From: Pueribacillus theae
Lineage (GTDB): Bacteria; Bacillota; Bacilli; Bacillales; UBA6769
Length of the DNA: 64,000 nucleotides
Assembly (NCBI RefSeq): GCF_003097615.1
Contig: NZ_QCZG01000003.1
Span: forward strand, 1-64,000
Reading direction: 5' to 3'
The translations under genes and the position numbers were made by a program. The stretch's first letter is position 1, and every line of letters starts with the position of its first letter. The notes below the pieces were generated by a model. It saw only the letters and a list, made by a program, of their open reading frames with translations. It did not search any database and was not told the DNA's origin. Positions 7,391 through 14,813 of the stretch are shown in pieces.

Positions 7391-8875
7391 TCAATATTTT
7401 TCCTGATGCATTTCTTGGTAAAACTTCTGCAAATATAATTTCTCGCGTATTTTATATCCGGCTAAATGCTTTCGGCAAAACGCTGTAAATTCGTCTTTAT
7501 CAATGACTTCATTCTGCTTTGGCACGACAACAGCGGTTACAATCTCACCCCATATTTCATGAGGCAGGCCAATCGCTGCTGCTTCTAGCACTTGCGGGTG
7601 GGCACTCATTACATTTTCAACCTCGATTGAATAAACATTTTCGCCTCCCGTAATGATCATATCTTTTTTTCGATCAACGAGGGTAATGTAGCCTTCTCGA
7701 TCAATGGTTGCTAAATCACCAGTATAAAGCCAACCATCTTTGAATGTCTTTTTCGTTTCCTCCGGTTTTTTATAGTATTCTTTCATAATAGTCTCACCGC
7801 GGAGGACAAATTCTCCGACTTCACCAGGCTTCACATCGTTCCCTTTATCGTCAACGACCCGTGCTTCCGTAAGAAACATGGCCTTACCACCTTTTCCAAG
7901 ATGATCCTTGTGTGCCTCAGGAGGCAAACACACACCGCCAGGGCCTCCTTCAGTCAAGCCGCATAAATTATAAAATTGGTCAGTTTGGAACAATTGCATG
8001 CTTTTTTTCACTGTATCCGGCGCCATTGGTGCTGCTCCGTAGCCGCAGCGTTGAACTGAGGAAAGATCATATTCGTTTGCATTCGGCACTTGAAGCATAA
8101 ACGTATACATCGCGGGGACAGCAAATAATAACGTGATCTTATGTTCATCGATTGCTTTCAATGTTTCGACAGGATGGAAATCACGGTGGATCACATGGGA
8201 TGCGCCTAACCAAAATCCAGAAATTAAAAATAAATTTAATTGGGCCGAGTGAAATAACGGCGCCAAATGTAAAAGCCGGTCATTTGGATTTAATCCCATC
8301 ATTACCGTCACACAAATACCAACATTCATTACACGCCTGTGGTCAAGAAGTACACCTTTTGGCTTCCCGGTCGTTCCGGATGTGTACAAGATTTCCAAGT
8401 CATCTGATTCATTAACTTTAATTCCCGGCTCATTCATCTCATTGGATAAAACGTCTATGTAAGCTAAATGTGTGGCATTCGTTGGTTTTCCAACTGTTAC
8501 GATATGTCGAACGAGCGGCATTCCTTGAATCGCTTGTCCAATTAAGCTTTCGTACTCTTCATCACAAATCGCTAAAACGCTATCAGATTGTTCAAGAATG
8601 TATTTTACTTCACTTGCCACCAGTCGAAAGTTAATCGGCACGAGGACAGCGCCAATTTTTGCAGCCGCATAAAAGCAAATGGCGAAATAATCCGAATTCT
8701 TCATCATCAAGGCAACTTTTTCTTGCTTTTTTATCCCTAAATTTAGTAAACCATGTGCAAATCGATTGACTTCTTCATTAAATTCTTTGTACGTATACAT
8801 CCGGTCCTCACAAGTAACTGCCCACTTGCCGGGATGCCGCCTTGCATTCATTGCCAAGCTGCTTCCAATATCCAT
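7391..8875 (-). CDS. acyl-CoA synthetase (class I, third ligase)
   Basis: Predicted 494-residue AMP-forming acyl-CoA ligase. It has the canonical LYTSGTTGKPKG motif (about 164-175), GLTEGGPGG at the A5 position, DGWLYTGD (A7) and DRKKDMIITGGENVYS (A8 hinge). The terminal segment AGYKIREKLYLQ... lacks a standard PKTxxGKxxR lysine motif: the protein ends in FYQEMHQEKY, apparently shortened by about 10-15 residues relative to relatives. Loss of the A10 lysine would impair adenylation, so this end deserves a check for a frameshift. Start ATG at 8875 follows GGGGGG with 8-base spacing. A perfect cre site lies 68 bases upstream. Confidence 0.82.
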   Translation of the reverse strand: MDIGSSLAMNARRHPGKWAVTCEDRMYTYKEFNEEVNRFAHGLLNLGIKKQEKVALMMKNSDYFAICFYAAAKIGAVLVPINFRLVASEVKYILEQSDSVLAICDEEYESLIGQAIQGMPLVRHIVTVGKPTNATHLAYIDVLSNEMNEPGIKVNESDDLEILYTSGTTGKPKGVLLDHRRVMNVGICVTVMMGLNPNDRLLHLAPLFHSAQLNLFLISGFWLGASHVIHRDFHPVETLKAIDEHKITLLFAVPAMYTFMLQVPNANEYDLSSVQRCGYGAAPMAPDTVKKSMQLFQTDQFYNLCGLTEGGPGGVCLPPEAHKDHLGKGGKAMFLTEARVVDDKGNDVKPGEVGEFVLRGETIMKEYYKKPEETKKTFKDGWLYTGDLATIDREGYITLVDRKKDMIITGGENVYSIEVENVMSAHPQVLEAAAIGLPHEIWGEIVTAVVVPKQNEVIDKDEFTAFCRKHLAGYKIREKLYLQKFYQEMHQEKY

Positions 8876-8942
8876 CTCTGATCCCCCCTTTTTCTATTTG
8901 CAAAATTAATTCTCTATTAAAAAGATTCGTTCTTCTATCTAT

Positions 8943-8956
8943 TGTAAGCGATTTCA
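8943..8956. promoter_or_regulatory. CcpA cre site upstream of the third acyl-CoA ligase
   Basis: TGTAAGCGATTTCA matches the cre consensus TGNAANCGNWNNCA at every position. It overlaps the stop codon of the upstream membrane-protein gene and lies 68 bases before the ligase start, in a position compatible with catabolite repression of lipid degradation. Confidence 0.6.
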
Positions 8957-9403
8957 GTCGATTTGTAAAAGACAAAAAATAAGCCAATTTATCATAAAAA
9001 ATAAGATATATCCAAAAAAGGAGTATAAGTGCTGCCAGTCGTTGCTGAAGCTTATCAAACCTAATTGTTTAGCAATAAGCTCCGCCAAGACAGCCAGTAT
9101 TCCAAGCATGATCAACATGGCCAGTTGATATATTCGGTTCGTCCTTTCAAATAAAACAAGAAATGTCACCGTTATAAGCGGAATAGCTAGAAGTGTAAAA
9201 CCGATATGAATGGGAAAGACAGTTGGAAACGGGCGGGTTGGAAAAGAATACTGCCCAACGCCGACAAAGATCATTTCCAAATAAGTCGTTGAAAATGAGG
9301 CAAAAATGCCTGTAAATAAAAGCGGCTTAAGCTTCTTTGCGAAAGACGGCTTCTTTTGTGATAATCGCGATCTCAAGCTTCTCCAATGTTTCACAATAAT
9401 CAT
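8954..9403 (-). CDS. integral membrane protein, CBO0543-like
   Basis: Predicted 149-residue protein with about four transmembrane segments after a basic N-terminal stretch (KHWRSLRSRLSQKK). The pattern of a short GQYSFPTRPFPTVFP loop between helices recalls the CBO0543 family of Firmicutes. Function is unknown. The ATG at 9403 has GGAGAG about 7 bases upstream and overlaps the 3' end of the DUF2515 gene by 77 bases, so the two are likely translationally coupled. A later internal start is possible. Family assignment is from memory of the loop pattern and is uncertain. Confidence 0.6.
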   Translation of the reverse strand: MIIVKHWRSLRSRLSQKKPSFAKKLKPLLFTGIFASFSTTYLEMIFVGVGQYSFPTRPFPTVFPIHIGFTLLAIPLITVTFLVLFERTNRIYQLAMLIMLGILAVLAELIAKQLGLISFSNDWQHLYSFFGYILFFMINWLIFCLLQID

Positions 9404-10484
9404 TTTCAATCTCTCCGTTGCCTTTTTCTTCAAAATCAGCCAGTTCTTTTAGAATTTTAAAATCAGCGAACCAATCCCCTTTTTCAGCAGGGGCGTGGGC
9501 CGCGTTTTGCCAGCTGTCTTTAAGCTGTGGGCTGTATAACTTGGCGGCATTCTTTTGCAAGGTGCAGTTGTTTAGTTTCTTTACATATTTTTTGCCAGGC
9601 GGCAATTCTTTCACATCGTTGAATACATGTGGGAAAAAATCCTTTCTCGAACCTGTATGAGGATGTTTTTCTGCCCAATGAACAACTTTTTTTAACATCT
9701 CTTCATTCTCAAAAAGCAGCGAATAGAGACGTTTTCCGAGAGAAATCCGCTCGCTAAGAAAAGCAAAATGATGAATGGTTTCCCCGATTAAACCAACTTC
9801 CTTTTCATTTTTCAAATATGGGAATAAAACTTGATTTAGCCCCAGCAAATCTTGAAGCTGAAATTCGAATGAAAAAATAATGTGTTTTAAGAAATTGAAA
9901 TTCTGTATCACTCTTTTTTCCAAATACGTCTGCTCATTAATTACTAATGCAATCGCAAGGAGTTTGTCATCCCTTTTCTCCAAATATCGATTCCAAACCC
10001 CTTCCATAAAAACAGAAACACCAAAATACGAAAGAAGATGAAACAAGCTGCTCCCGCTATTGACACTTTCTTCGTAAATCAGAAATTGCGGGTATACATC
10101 TTGAAAAATCAGCCAATTGCCTCTTTCCAAAAATGAAAAAAAATCGTTTTGTTCTTTTTCCGAAAGCAGCCTCGAAATGAGTTCCCCTTTTAAATCAGTC
10201 ATATTCCAACCGCCATTTCGGGAAACCATGTGCCCTAAAAAAGCCCAATGAAGATTTGGATATCGCAAGTACATGTCAAAATAAGCGCTCGTGCGTGTAA
10301 CATTATTTGCATTCAATTTGCCTGTTTGTTCACGAATCCGCTCAATAATCTCTTTCTCCGGGTTTGACAGCAGATGAAAAGGCATTTCGTTTTTGCGTTT
10401 TTTTATCGCCTTTTTTATTTCCTTTTTTAACTCAATGAACTCCGGCGGCAACTTTTGTGAAAATTTTTTACATATAAAGGACAT
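9327..10484 (-). CDS. DUF2515 family protein (YppC-like)
   Basis: Predicted 385-residue cytosolic protein. The segment with RTSAYFDMYLRYPNLHWAFL and MVSRNGGWNMTDLKGE is the hallmark of DUF2515 proteins such as B. subtilis YppC. The family has no established function. It is alpha-helical and rich in Phe, Leu and charged residues, with no signal peptide or catalytic motif that I can recognise. ATG at 10484 follows GGGTGGGAAG. It is divergent from sqhC with a 135-base intergenic region and overlaps the next membrane-protein gene. Confidence 0.75.
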   Translation of the reverse strand: MSFICKKFSQKLPPEFIELKKEIKKAIKKRKNEMPFHLLSNPEKEIIERIREQTGKLNANNVTRTSAYFDMYLRYPNLHWAFLGHMVSRNGGWNMTDLKGELISRLLSEKEQNDFFSFLERGNWLIFQDVYPQFLIYEESVNSGSSLFHLLSYFGVSVFMEGVWNRYLEKRDDKLLAIALVINEQTYLEKRVIQNFNFLKHIIFSFEFQLQDLLGLNQVLFPYLKNEKEVGLIGETIHHFAFLSERISLGKRLYSLLFENEEMLKKVVHWAEKHPHTGSRKDFFPHVFNDVKELPPGKKYVKKLNNCTLQKNAAKLYSPQLKDSWQNAAHAPAEKGDWFADFKILKELADFEEKGNGEIENDYCETLEKLEIAIITKEAVFRKEA

Positions 10485-10536
10485 CTTCCCACCCGCATTC
10501 GAACCTCTTTATTTTTGCTGAATAAATTAGAAGCAA

Positions 10537-10548
10537 TGATGCTATAAG
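10537..10548 (+). promoter_or_regulatory. possible extended -10 promoter of sqhC
   Basis: TGCTATAAG (10540-10548) resembles an extended -10 element. A start point about 7 bases later would place the hairpin described next at or near the 5' end of the sqhC transcript. No good -35 is visible. A sporulation sigma factor is not excluded. Confidence 0.35.
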
Positions 10549-10549
10549 T

Positions 10550-10595
10550 GATGTTCAAAAACCCCCGTGTCTCACCAGACACCGTTTTGAACATC
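10550..10595. repeat. 46-base two-part hairpin upstream of sqhC
   Basis: GATGTTCAAAA (10550-10560) pairs perfectly with TTTTGAACATC (10585-10595). Inside, GTGTC (10567-10571) pairs with GACAC (10578-10582). It ends 8 bases before the sqhC ribosome binding site, so in the transcript it would be a 5' leader stem. On the minus strand a T5 run follows the inner stem, but there is no gene for it to terminate. Confidence 0.65.
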
Positions 10596-10619
10596 CTTTA
10601 AAAGGAAGGGTTCACACAC

Positions 10620-12500
10620 ATGGATATACACAATCGGGTCAGTGAAGAAATGAATCGGCTCGTTGATATATTGCGAAAAGACCAATCTCCTGACGGTGCA
10701 TGGAGATACTGCTTTGAAGGTCCAATTATGTCTGATGCCTACATGATCATCATATTGCGGTCGTTGAACATTCATGACGAACAGTTAATCGAGCAGCTTG
10801 TCAAGAGACTACTATCGAAACAAGCGAATAACGGAGCTTGGAAAATCTACTACGATGAAGAAGATGGAAATCTTTCCTCGACGATTGATGCGTATTATGC
10901 ATTGCTCTTCTCGGGAAAAATTGACCAAAACAATGAAAGGATGCAAGCTGCCAAGCAATTTATTATCGATAAAGGCGGGATCGGCGAGGCTGATTTATTA
11001 ACAAAAGTTATTCTTGCTTGTACAGGAAATTATCCGTGGCCAAAATATATTCCCATTCCGATTGAAATGGTGTTGCTGCCTCTATCCTCTCCTATCAACT
11101 TTTTTGATATTGTCGGCTATACACGTGCCCATCTCGTTCCTATCTTGATCGCTGCAAATCTAAAATTTTCATTAAAGACTGCCCAAACCCCTGACTTATC
11201 TGAATTAATGTTTACTAGAGGCCAGACTTCAAAAACGCTGGAACGTTCTTTTTTTACCGCTTTTGAACAAATCAAACAGTGGATAAATCAATTCCCCTAC
11301 TCCCCTTCGCGTATCCGGCATTCGGCCATCGAACGCGCCGAACACTATATGCTTGAACGGATTGAGCCGAACGGAACATTATACAGCTATGCGAGCACGA
11401 CTTTTTTAATGATTTTTGCTTTACTGGCACGCGGCTATCGAAAAACGCATCCGATCATTTTACATGCGGTAAATGGTTTAAAATCGTTTCTTTCGGAAAC
11501 AAAAGACGGCTTGCATTTGCAAAACTCCCCCGCTACTGTCTGGAATACCGCTTTGTTAAGTGATGCATTGCAAAATGCCGGGGTTTCACCGTACGATCCG
11601 ATGATTCGGAAAGCGGGAAACTATCTTCTATCACGCCAGCAGACAAAATACGGAGACTGGGCCGTTCATAATCCGAATGTCCGTCCCGGAGGATGGGGAT
11701 TTTCCGATATTAATACAATGGTTCCCGATGTTGATGATACATCTGCTGCACTCCGGGCAATAAGGAGGCTTGCTTTACATGACAAGGTCTACCGAAAGGC
11801 ATGGAATCGGGGATTACGCTGGCTTATCTCTATGCAAAACGGAGATGGCGGCTGGCCAGCCTTTGAAAAAAACACAAACAAAAAACTCTTAACTTTGCTT
11901 CCGATCAAAGGGACTGAGGACATCATCATTGATCCTTCTTCAAGTGATCTCACAGGAAGGGCAATCGAATTTCTTGCTGACGATGCTGGATTAAAAACAG
12001 ATAATAAAATCGTTAAAAAAGCGGTTCAATGGTTTAAACGAAATCAAAATGTCGACGGCTCTTGGCAAGGAAGATGGGGTGTCAACTACATTTATGGCAC
12101 GTGGGCTGCTGTGACCGGATTAACATCTGTAGGTATAAGCAAAGATGATCCTTCTCTTCTCAAAGCAAAAAAATGGCTCATTGAAATCCAGAACGATGAC
12201 GGCGGTTGGGGAGAATCTTGTCAAAGTGATATTTTAGGAGAATATATGCCTCTCATGAAGAGTACTCCGTCTCAAACCGCATGGGCAGTTGACGCTCTAA
12301 TTGCCTTATCGGATCAAGATTCTTACAACATCCAAGAAGGAATTCTTTTGCTTACGGACCAACAGCGATTTGAACATTGGGCGAAATCGTATCCGACAGG
12401 CGCCGGACTTCCGGGCAGTTTCTACATTCATTATCATAGCTACCGGTACATTTGGCCGCTGTATGCGCTTGGCAATTATAGAAAAAAATTTCATGATTGA
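10620..12500 (+). CDS. sqhC: squalene-hopene cyclase family, sporulenol synthase type
   Basis: Predicted 626-residue class-II triterpene cyclase. The protonating acid motif is D370-V-D372-D373-T374 and several QW repeats are visible (for example QNGDGGWPAF, QNVDGSWQGRWG, QNDDGGWGES). In Bacillus the orthologous enzyme cyclises tetraprenyl-beta-curcumene to sporulenol and can also form hopene from squalene. It acts as a monotopic membrane protein. Start ATG follows AAGGAAGGG. The gene is preceded by a strong leader hairpin and stands alone with its own orientation switch, followed after 134 bases by a promoter and a thiolase gene. Substrate choice between squalene and C35 terpenes is not readable here. 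Confidence 0.9.
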   Translation: MDIHNRVSEEMNRLVDILRKDQSPDGAWRYCFEGPIMSDAYMIIILRSLNIHDEQLIEQLVKRLLSKQANNGAWKIYYDEEDGNLSSTIDAYYALLFSGKIDQNNERMQAAKQFIIDKGGIGEADLLTKVILACTGNYPWPKYIPIPIEMVLLPLSSPINFFDIVGYTRAHLVPILIAANLKFSLKTAQTPDLSELMFTRGQTSKTLERSFFTAFEQIKQWINQFPYSPSRIRHSAIERAEHYMLERIEPNGTLYSYASTTFLMIFALLARGYRKTHPIILHAVNGLKSFLSETKDGLHLQNSPATVWNTALLSDALQNAGVSPYDPMIRKAGNYLLSRQQTKYGDWAVHNPNVRPGGWGFSDINTMVPDVDDTSAALRAIRRLALHDKVYRKAWNRGLRWLISMQNGDGGWPAFEKNTNKKLLTLLPIKGTEDIIIDPSSSDLTGRAIEFLADDAGLKTDNKIVKKAVQWFKRNQNVDGSWQGRWGVNYIYGTWAAVTGLTSVGISKDDPSLLKAKKWLIEIQNDDGGWGESCQSDILGEYMPLMKSTPSQTAWAVDALIALSDQDSYNIQEGILLLTDQQRFEHWAKSYPTGAGLPGSFYIHYHSYRYIWPLYALGNYRKKFHD

Positions 12501-12545
12501 ACAGCTTTTTCTAACTGGAAGATCCATAAAGGTTGCATCTTTTTA

Positions 12546-12574
12546 TTGAAAAGTCAAAAAATAGTCTATATTAT
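12546..12574 (+). promoter_or_regulatory. sigma-A promoter of the thiolase gene
   Basis: TTGAAA (12546-12551), 17-base spacer, TATTAT (12569-12574), about 55 bases before the thiolase start. Confidence 0.6.
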
Positions 12575-12634
12575 AGTAGTTAAGCATAATTTTGTTAAGA
12601 AAATAAATGTAAAAAACAAAAAGGGGAGAATGAA

Positions 12635-13786
12635 ATGCGTGAAGCAGTAATTGTTGAAGCAGTACGAACGCCTACAGGGCGAAGAAATGGGGAACTCAGT
12701 GGCGTTCGTCCTGACGAGCTGTCAGCAAAAGTGCTCAAGGAACTAGTCAATCGAGCTGGCATTTCACCCGACATGGTTGAAGATGTAATTATGGGCTGCG
12801 TCTCTCAAGTCGGTGAACAATCGGGCGATATTGCAAGAGTAGCTTCCTTGATCGCCGGTTTCCCTATCCAAGTGCCTGGGACAACAATTGATAGGCAGTG
12901 CGGATCTAGCCAACAAGCCGTTCATTTCGCTGCACAAGCCATTATTGCAGGTGATATGGATGTTGTAATCGCAGGCGGAGTTGAAAGCATGTCTCGCGTC
13001 CCCATGGGATCGACCAGACAAGGCTCTAAATTAAGTGAGGAGCTTACTTCCAAATACGAAATCATCAATCAAGGCTTGTCCGCCGAAAGAATTGCTGAAC
13101 AATGGGGATTCAGCCGGGAAGAGTTAGATAAATTTTCTGTTGAAAGCCATCAAAAAGCACATAAAGCCCAGGAAGAAGGAAGATTTGAAAGGGAAATTGT
13201 TCCGATTGATGTTACACTTCCAGATGGCACAAAGAAAACAGTGAAGCATGATGAAGGAATTAGGCCCGGAACAACTGTTGAAATATTAAGCGGATTAAAA
13301 ACAGTGTTTAAAGAAGACGGCGTGATTCATGCTGGAAACTCGAGCCAAATTAGCGACGGCGCTTCCGCCCTATTGCTCATGTCCCGTGAAAAGGCGGAAG
13401 AATTAGGTTTAAAGCCTCGGTTCCGTGTACTCGCTCGTTCAGTAGTCGGATCAGATCCTACATTAATGTTGACCGGACCGATTCCTGCAACAGAAATGGT
13501 TCTTAAGAAGGCTGGCCTTTCGATTGATGATATTGACATTTTTGAAGTGAATGAAGCATTCGCACCAGTGCCTCTTGCTTGGCTAAAAGAAACAGGCGCA
13601 GATCCTAAAAAATTGAATCCGAATGGCGGTGCAATCGCGCTTGGACATCCACTTGGAGGCAGCGGTGGCCGTCTCATGTGTACACTATTGTATGAACTTG
13701 AAAGAACAGGCGGCCGATACGGCTTGCAAACGATGTGCGAAGGTCATGGAATGGCTAACGCGACGATTATAGAAAGACTTGATTAA
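12635..13786 (+). CDS. acetyl-CoA C-acyltransferase (thiolase II family)
   Basis: Predicted 383-residue thiolase that cleaves 3-ketoacyl-CoA or condenses acetyl-CoA. The nucleophile is C89 in DRQCGSSQQA. The second half has NEAFAPV, the His motif GHPLGGSGGR and the general-acid Cys in CEGHGMANA. Length is standard. It is closer to degradative FadA/SCP2-like thiolases than to AtoB-type enzymes, judging from the DRQCGSSQQAVHFAAQAI stretch, which it shares with the paralog at 55773-56915. Start ATG follows GGGGAG. It may be cotranscribed with the HSD10-like dehydrogenase 120 bases downstream, although a hairpin repeat lies between them. Confidence 0.9.
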   Translation: MREAVIVEAVRTPTGRRNGELSGVRPDELSAKVLKELVNRAGISPDMVEDVIMGCVSQVGEQSGDIARVASLIAGFPIQVPGTTIDRQCGSSQQAVHFAAQAIIAGDMDVVIAGGVESMSRVPMGSTRQGSKLSEELTSKYEIINQGLSAERIAEQWGFSREELDKFSVESHQKAHKAQEEGRFEREIVPIDVTLPDGTKKTVKHDEGIRPGTTVEILSGLKTVFKEDGVIHAGNSSQISDGASALLLMSREKAEELGLKPRFRVLARSVVGSDPTLMLTGPIPATEMVLKKAGLSIDDIDIFEVNEAFAPVPLAWLKETGADPKKLNPNGGAIALGHPLGGSGGRLMCTLLYELERTGGRYGLQTMCEGHGMANATIIERLD

Positions 13787-13800
13787 ATTCATTAGAGAAT

Positions 13801-13856
13801 CAGCATCCGTTATCCCCCACTTAGAATTTTCTAGCGGGGGTCTTACGGACGAATAG
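13801..13856 (+). repeat. structured hairpin repeat, family 3
   Basis: CCCCC (13814-13818) pairs with GGGGG (13836-13840) and an inner TAGAA pairs with TTCTA. It is followed by GGTCTTACGGACGA, a 14-base sequence that recurs exactly at 51616-51629. The block around AGCATCC-ATCCC-CACTTA also resembles 50327-50345. No T-run follows, so a simple terminator is unlikely. Confidence 0.55.
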
Positions 13857-13905
13857 AAAGATGACCAAAAGAACAAACAATTCAAAGATTGGGGGATTTT
13901 TACAT

Positions 13906-14676
13906 ATGGACATTCAAGAAACAGTTGCTGTAGTGACAGGCGGTGCCTCAGGATTAGGCGAAGCCACTGTAAGAGAGATCGCAGCAAACGGTGGAAAAGC
14001 GACAATCATTGATTTGAACGAAGATCGCGCCAACAATCTTATCCAAGAACTTGGCGATCAAGTGATGTTTGCAAAAGCAAATGTATCCGATGAAGAAGAA
14101 GTTCAATCGGCTCTTAATCAAACGGTTGAAAAATTTGGCAAGATCACAGCGGTTATCAACTGTGCTGGAATAGGGAACGGTGAAAAAACTTATAGCAGCA
14201 AAAATGGTCCACACAGCCTTGATAATTTTAAAAGGGTGATTGATGTCAACCTTGTAGGGACATTTAACGTCATCCGTCTTGCAGCCGAAAAAATGGCGCA
14301 AAACGACCCGAATGAAAACGGAGAACGCGGGGTTATTGTTAATACGGCTTCTGTCGCAGCCTTTGAAGGCCAAATCGGACAAGTATCTTACAGTGCTTCT
14401 AAAGGCGGGATTGTCGGAATGACGCTCCCGATCGCGAGAGACTTGGCAAGCGTTGGAATTCGGGTAATGACGATCGCTCCCGGATTATTTAAGACACCAT
14501 TGTTTGAAAAGCTTCCAGACAAAGTATTTAATGCGCTTGAAGAGATGGTTCCCTTCCCTAAGCGTCTAGGAAACCCTCCGGAATACGCAATGTTTATCAA
14601 ACAAATTATCGAAAACCCATACTTAAACGGAGAAACCGTCCGGTTGGATGGCGCCATCCGTATGCAGCCGAAGTAA
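13906..14676 (+). CDS. 3-hydroxyacyl-CoA dehydrogenase, type 2 (HSD10-like SDR)
   Basis: Predicted 256-residue SDR that likely oxidises (S)-3-hydroxyacyl-CoA with NAD+. [12 protein letters not shown] is the cofactor motif, NCAGIG the structural motif and YSASKGG the catalytic Tyr/Lys. The internal [14 protein letters not shown] insertion and the terminal [16 protein letters not shown] are typical of human HSD17B10-like enzymes, often annotated as branched-chain hydroxyacyl-CoA dehydrogenase. The ATG at 13906 has GGGGGA at a good distance. An upstream in-frame ATG at 13861 lies next to the hairpin repeat and lacks a site. It acts with the preceding thiolase in beta-oxidation, a reasonable inference from context. 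Confidence 0.85.
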   Translation: MDIQETVAVVTGGASGLGEATVREIAANGGKATIIDLNEDRANNLIQELGDQVMFAKANVSDEEEVQSALNQTVEKFGKITAVINCAGIGNGEKTYSSKNGPHSLDNFKRVIDVNLVGTFNVIRLAAEKMAQNDPNENGERGVIVNTASVAAFEGQIGQVSYSASKGGIVGMTLPIARDLASVGIRVMTIAPGLFKTPLFEKLPDKVFNALEEMVPFPKRLGNPPEYAMFIKQIIENPYLNGETVRLDGAIRMQPK

Positions 14677-14684
14677 TAGAAACA

Positions 14685-14726
14685 AACAGCCTGATTCCAA
14701 AATTTACGGAATCAGGCTGTTATTAT
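14685..14726 (+). terminator. intrinsic terminator after the HSD10-like gene
   Basis: A perfect 14-bp stem, AACAGCCTGATTCC (14685-14698) with GGAATCAGGCTGTT (14708-14721), followed by a short AT-rich tail. Confidence 0.85.
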
Positions 14727-14749
14727 GATGACTTTCATATTCAGCATCC

Positions 14750-14780
14750 TTGATTCGAAAGATAGGCTTTATGCTACAAT
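14750..14780 (+). promoter_or_regulatory. promoter of the radical SAM gene
   Basis: TTGATT (14750-14755), a 19-base spacer and an extended -10 TGCTACAAT ending at 14780, 17 bases before the AAAGGAAG ribosome binding site. Confidence 0.5.
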
Positions 14781-14813
14781 AGGGTTAGCAATAAGAAAAG
14801 GAAGTTGAAAAAT

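Noticed and set aside
10550-10595. Intrinsic terminator on the minus strand upstream of sqhC
   Set aside because: A T5 run follows the stem, but no minus-strand gene ends there; the hairpin fits better as a leader of sqhC.
13814-13856. Rho-independent terminator after the thiolase gene
   Set aside because: The hairpin has no T-run and is followed by a conserved 14-mer shared with another site, so it is listed as a repeat.
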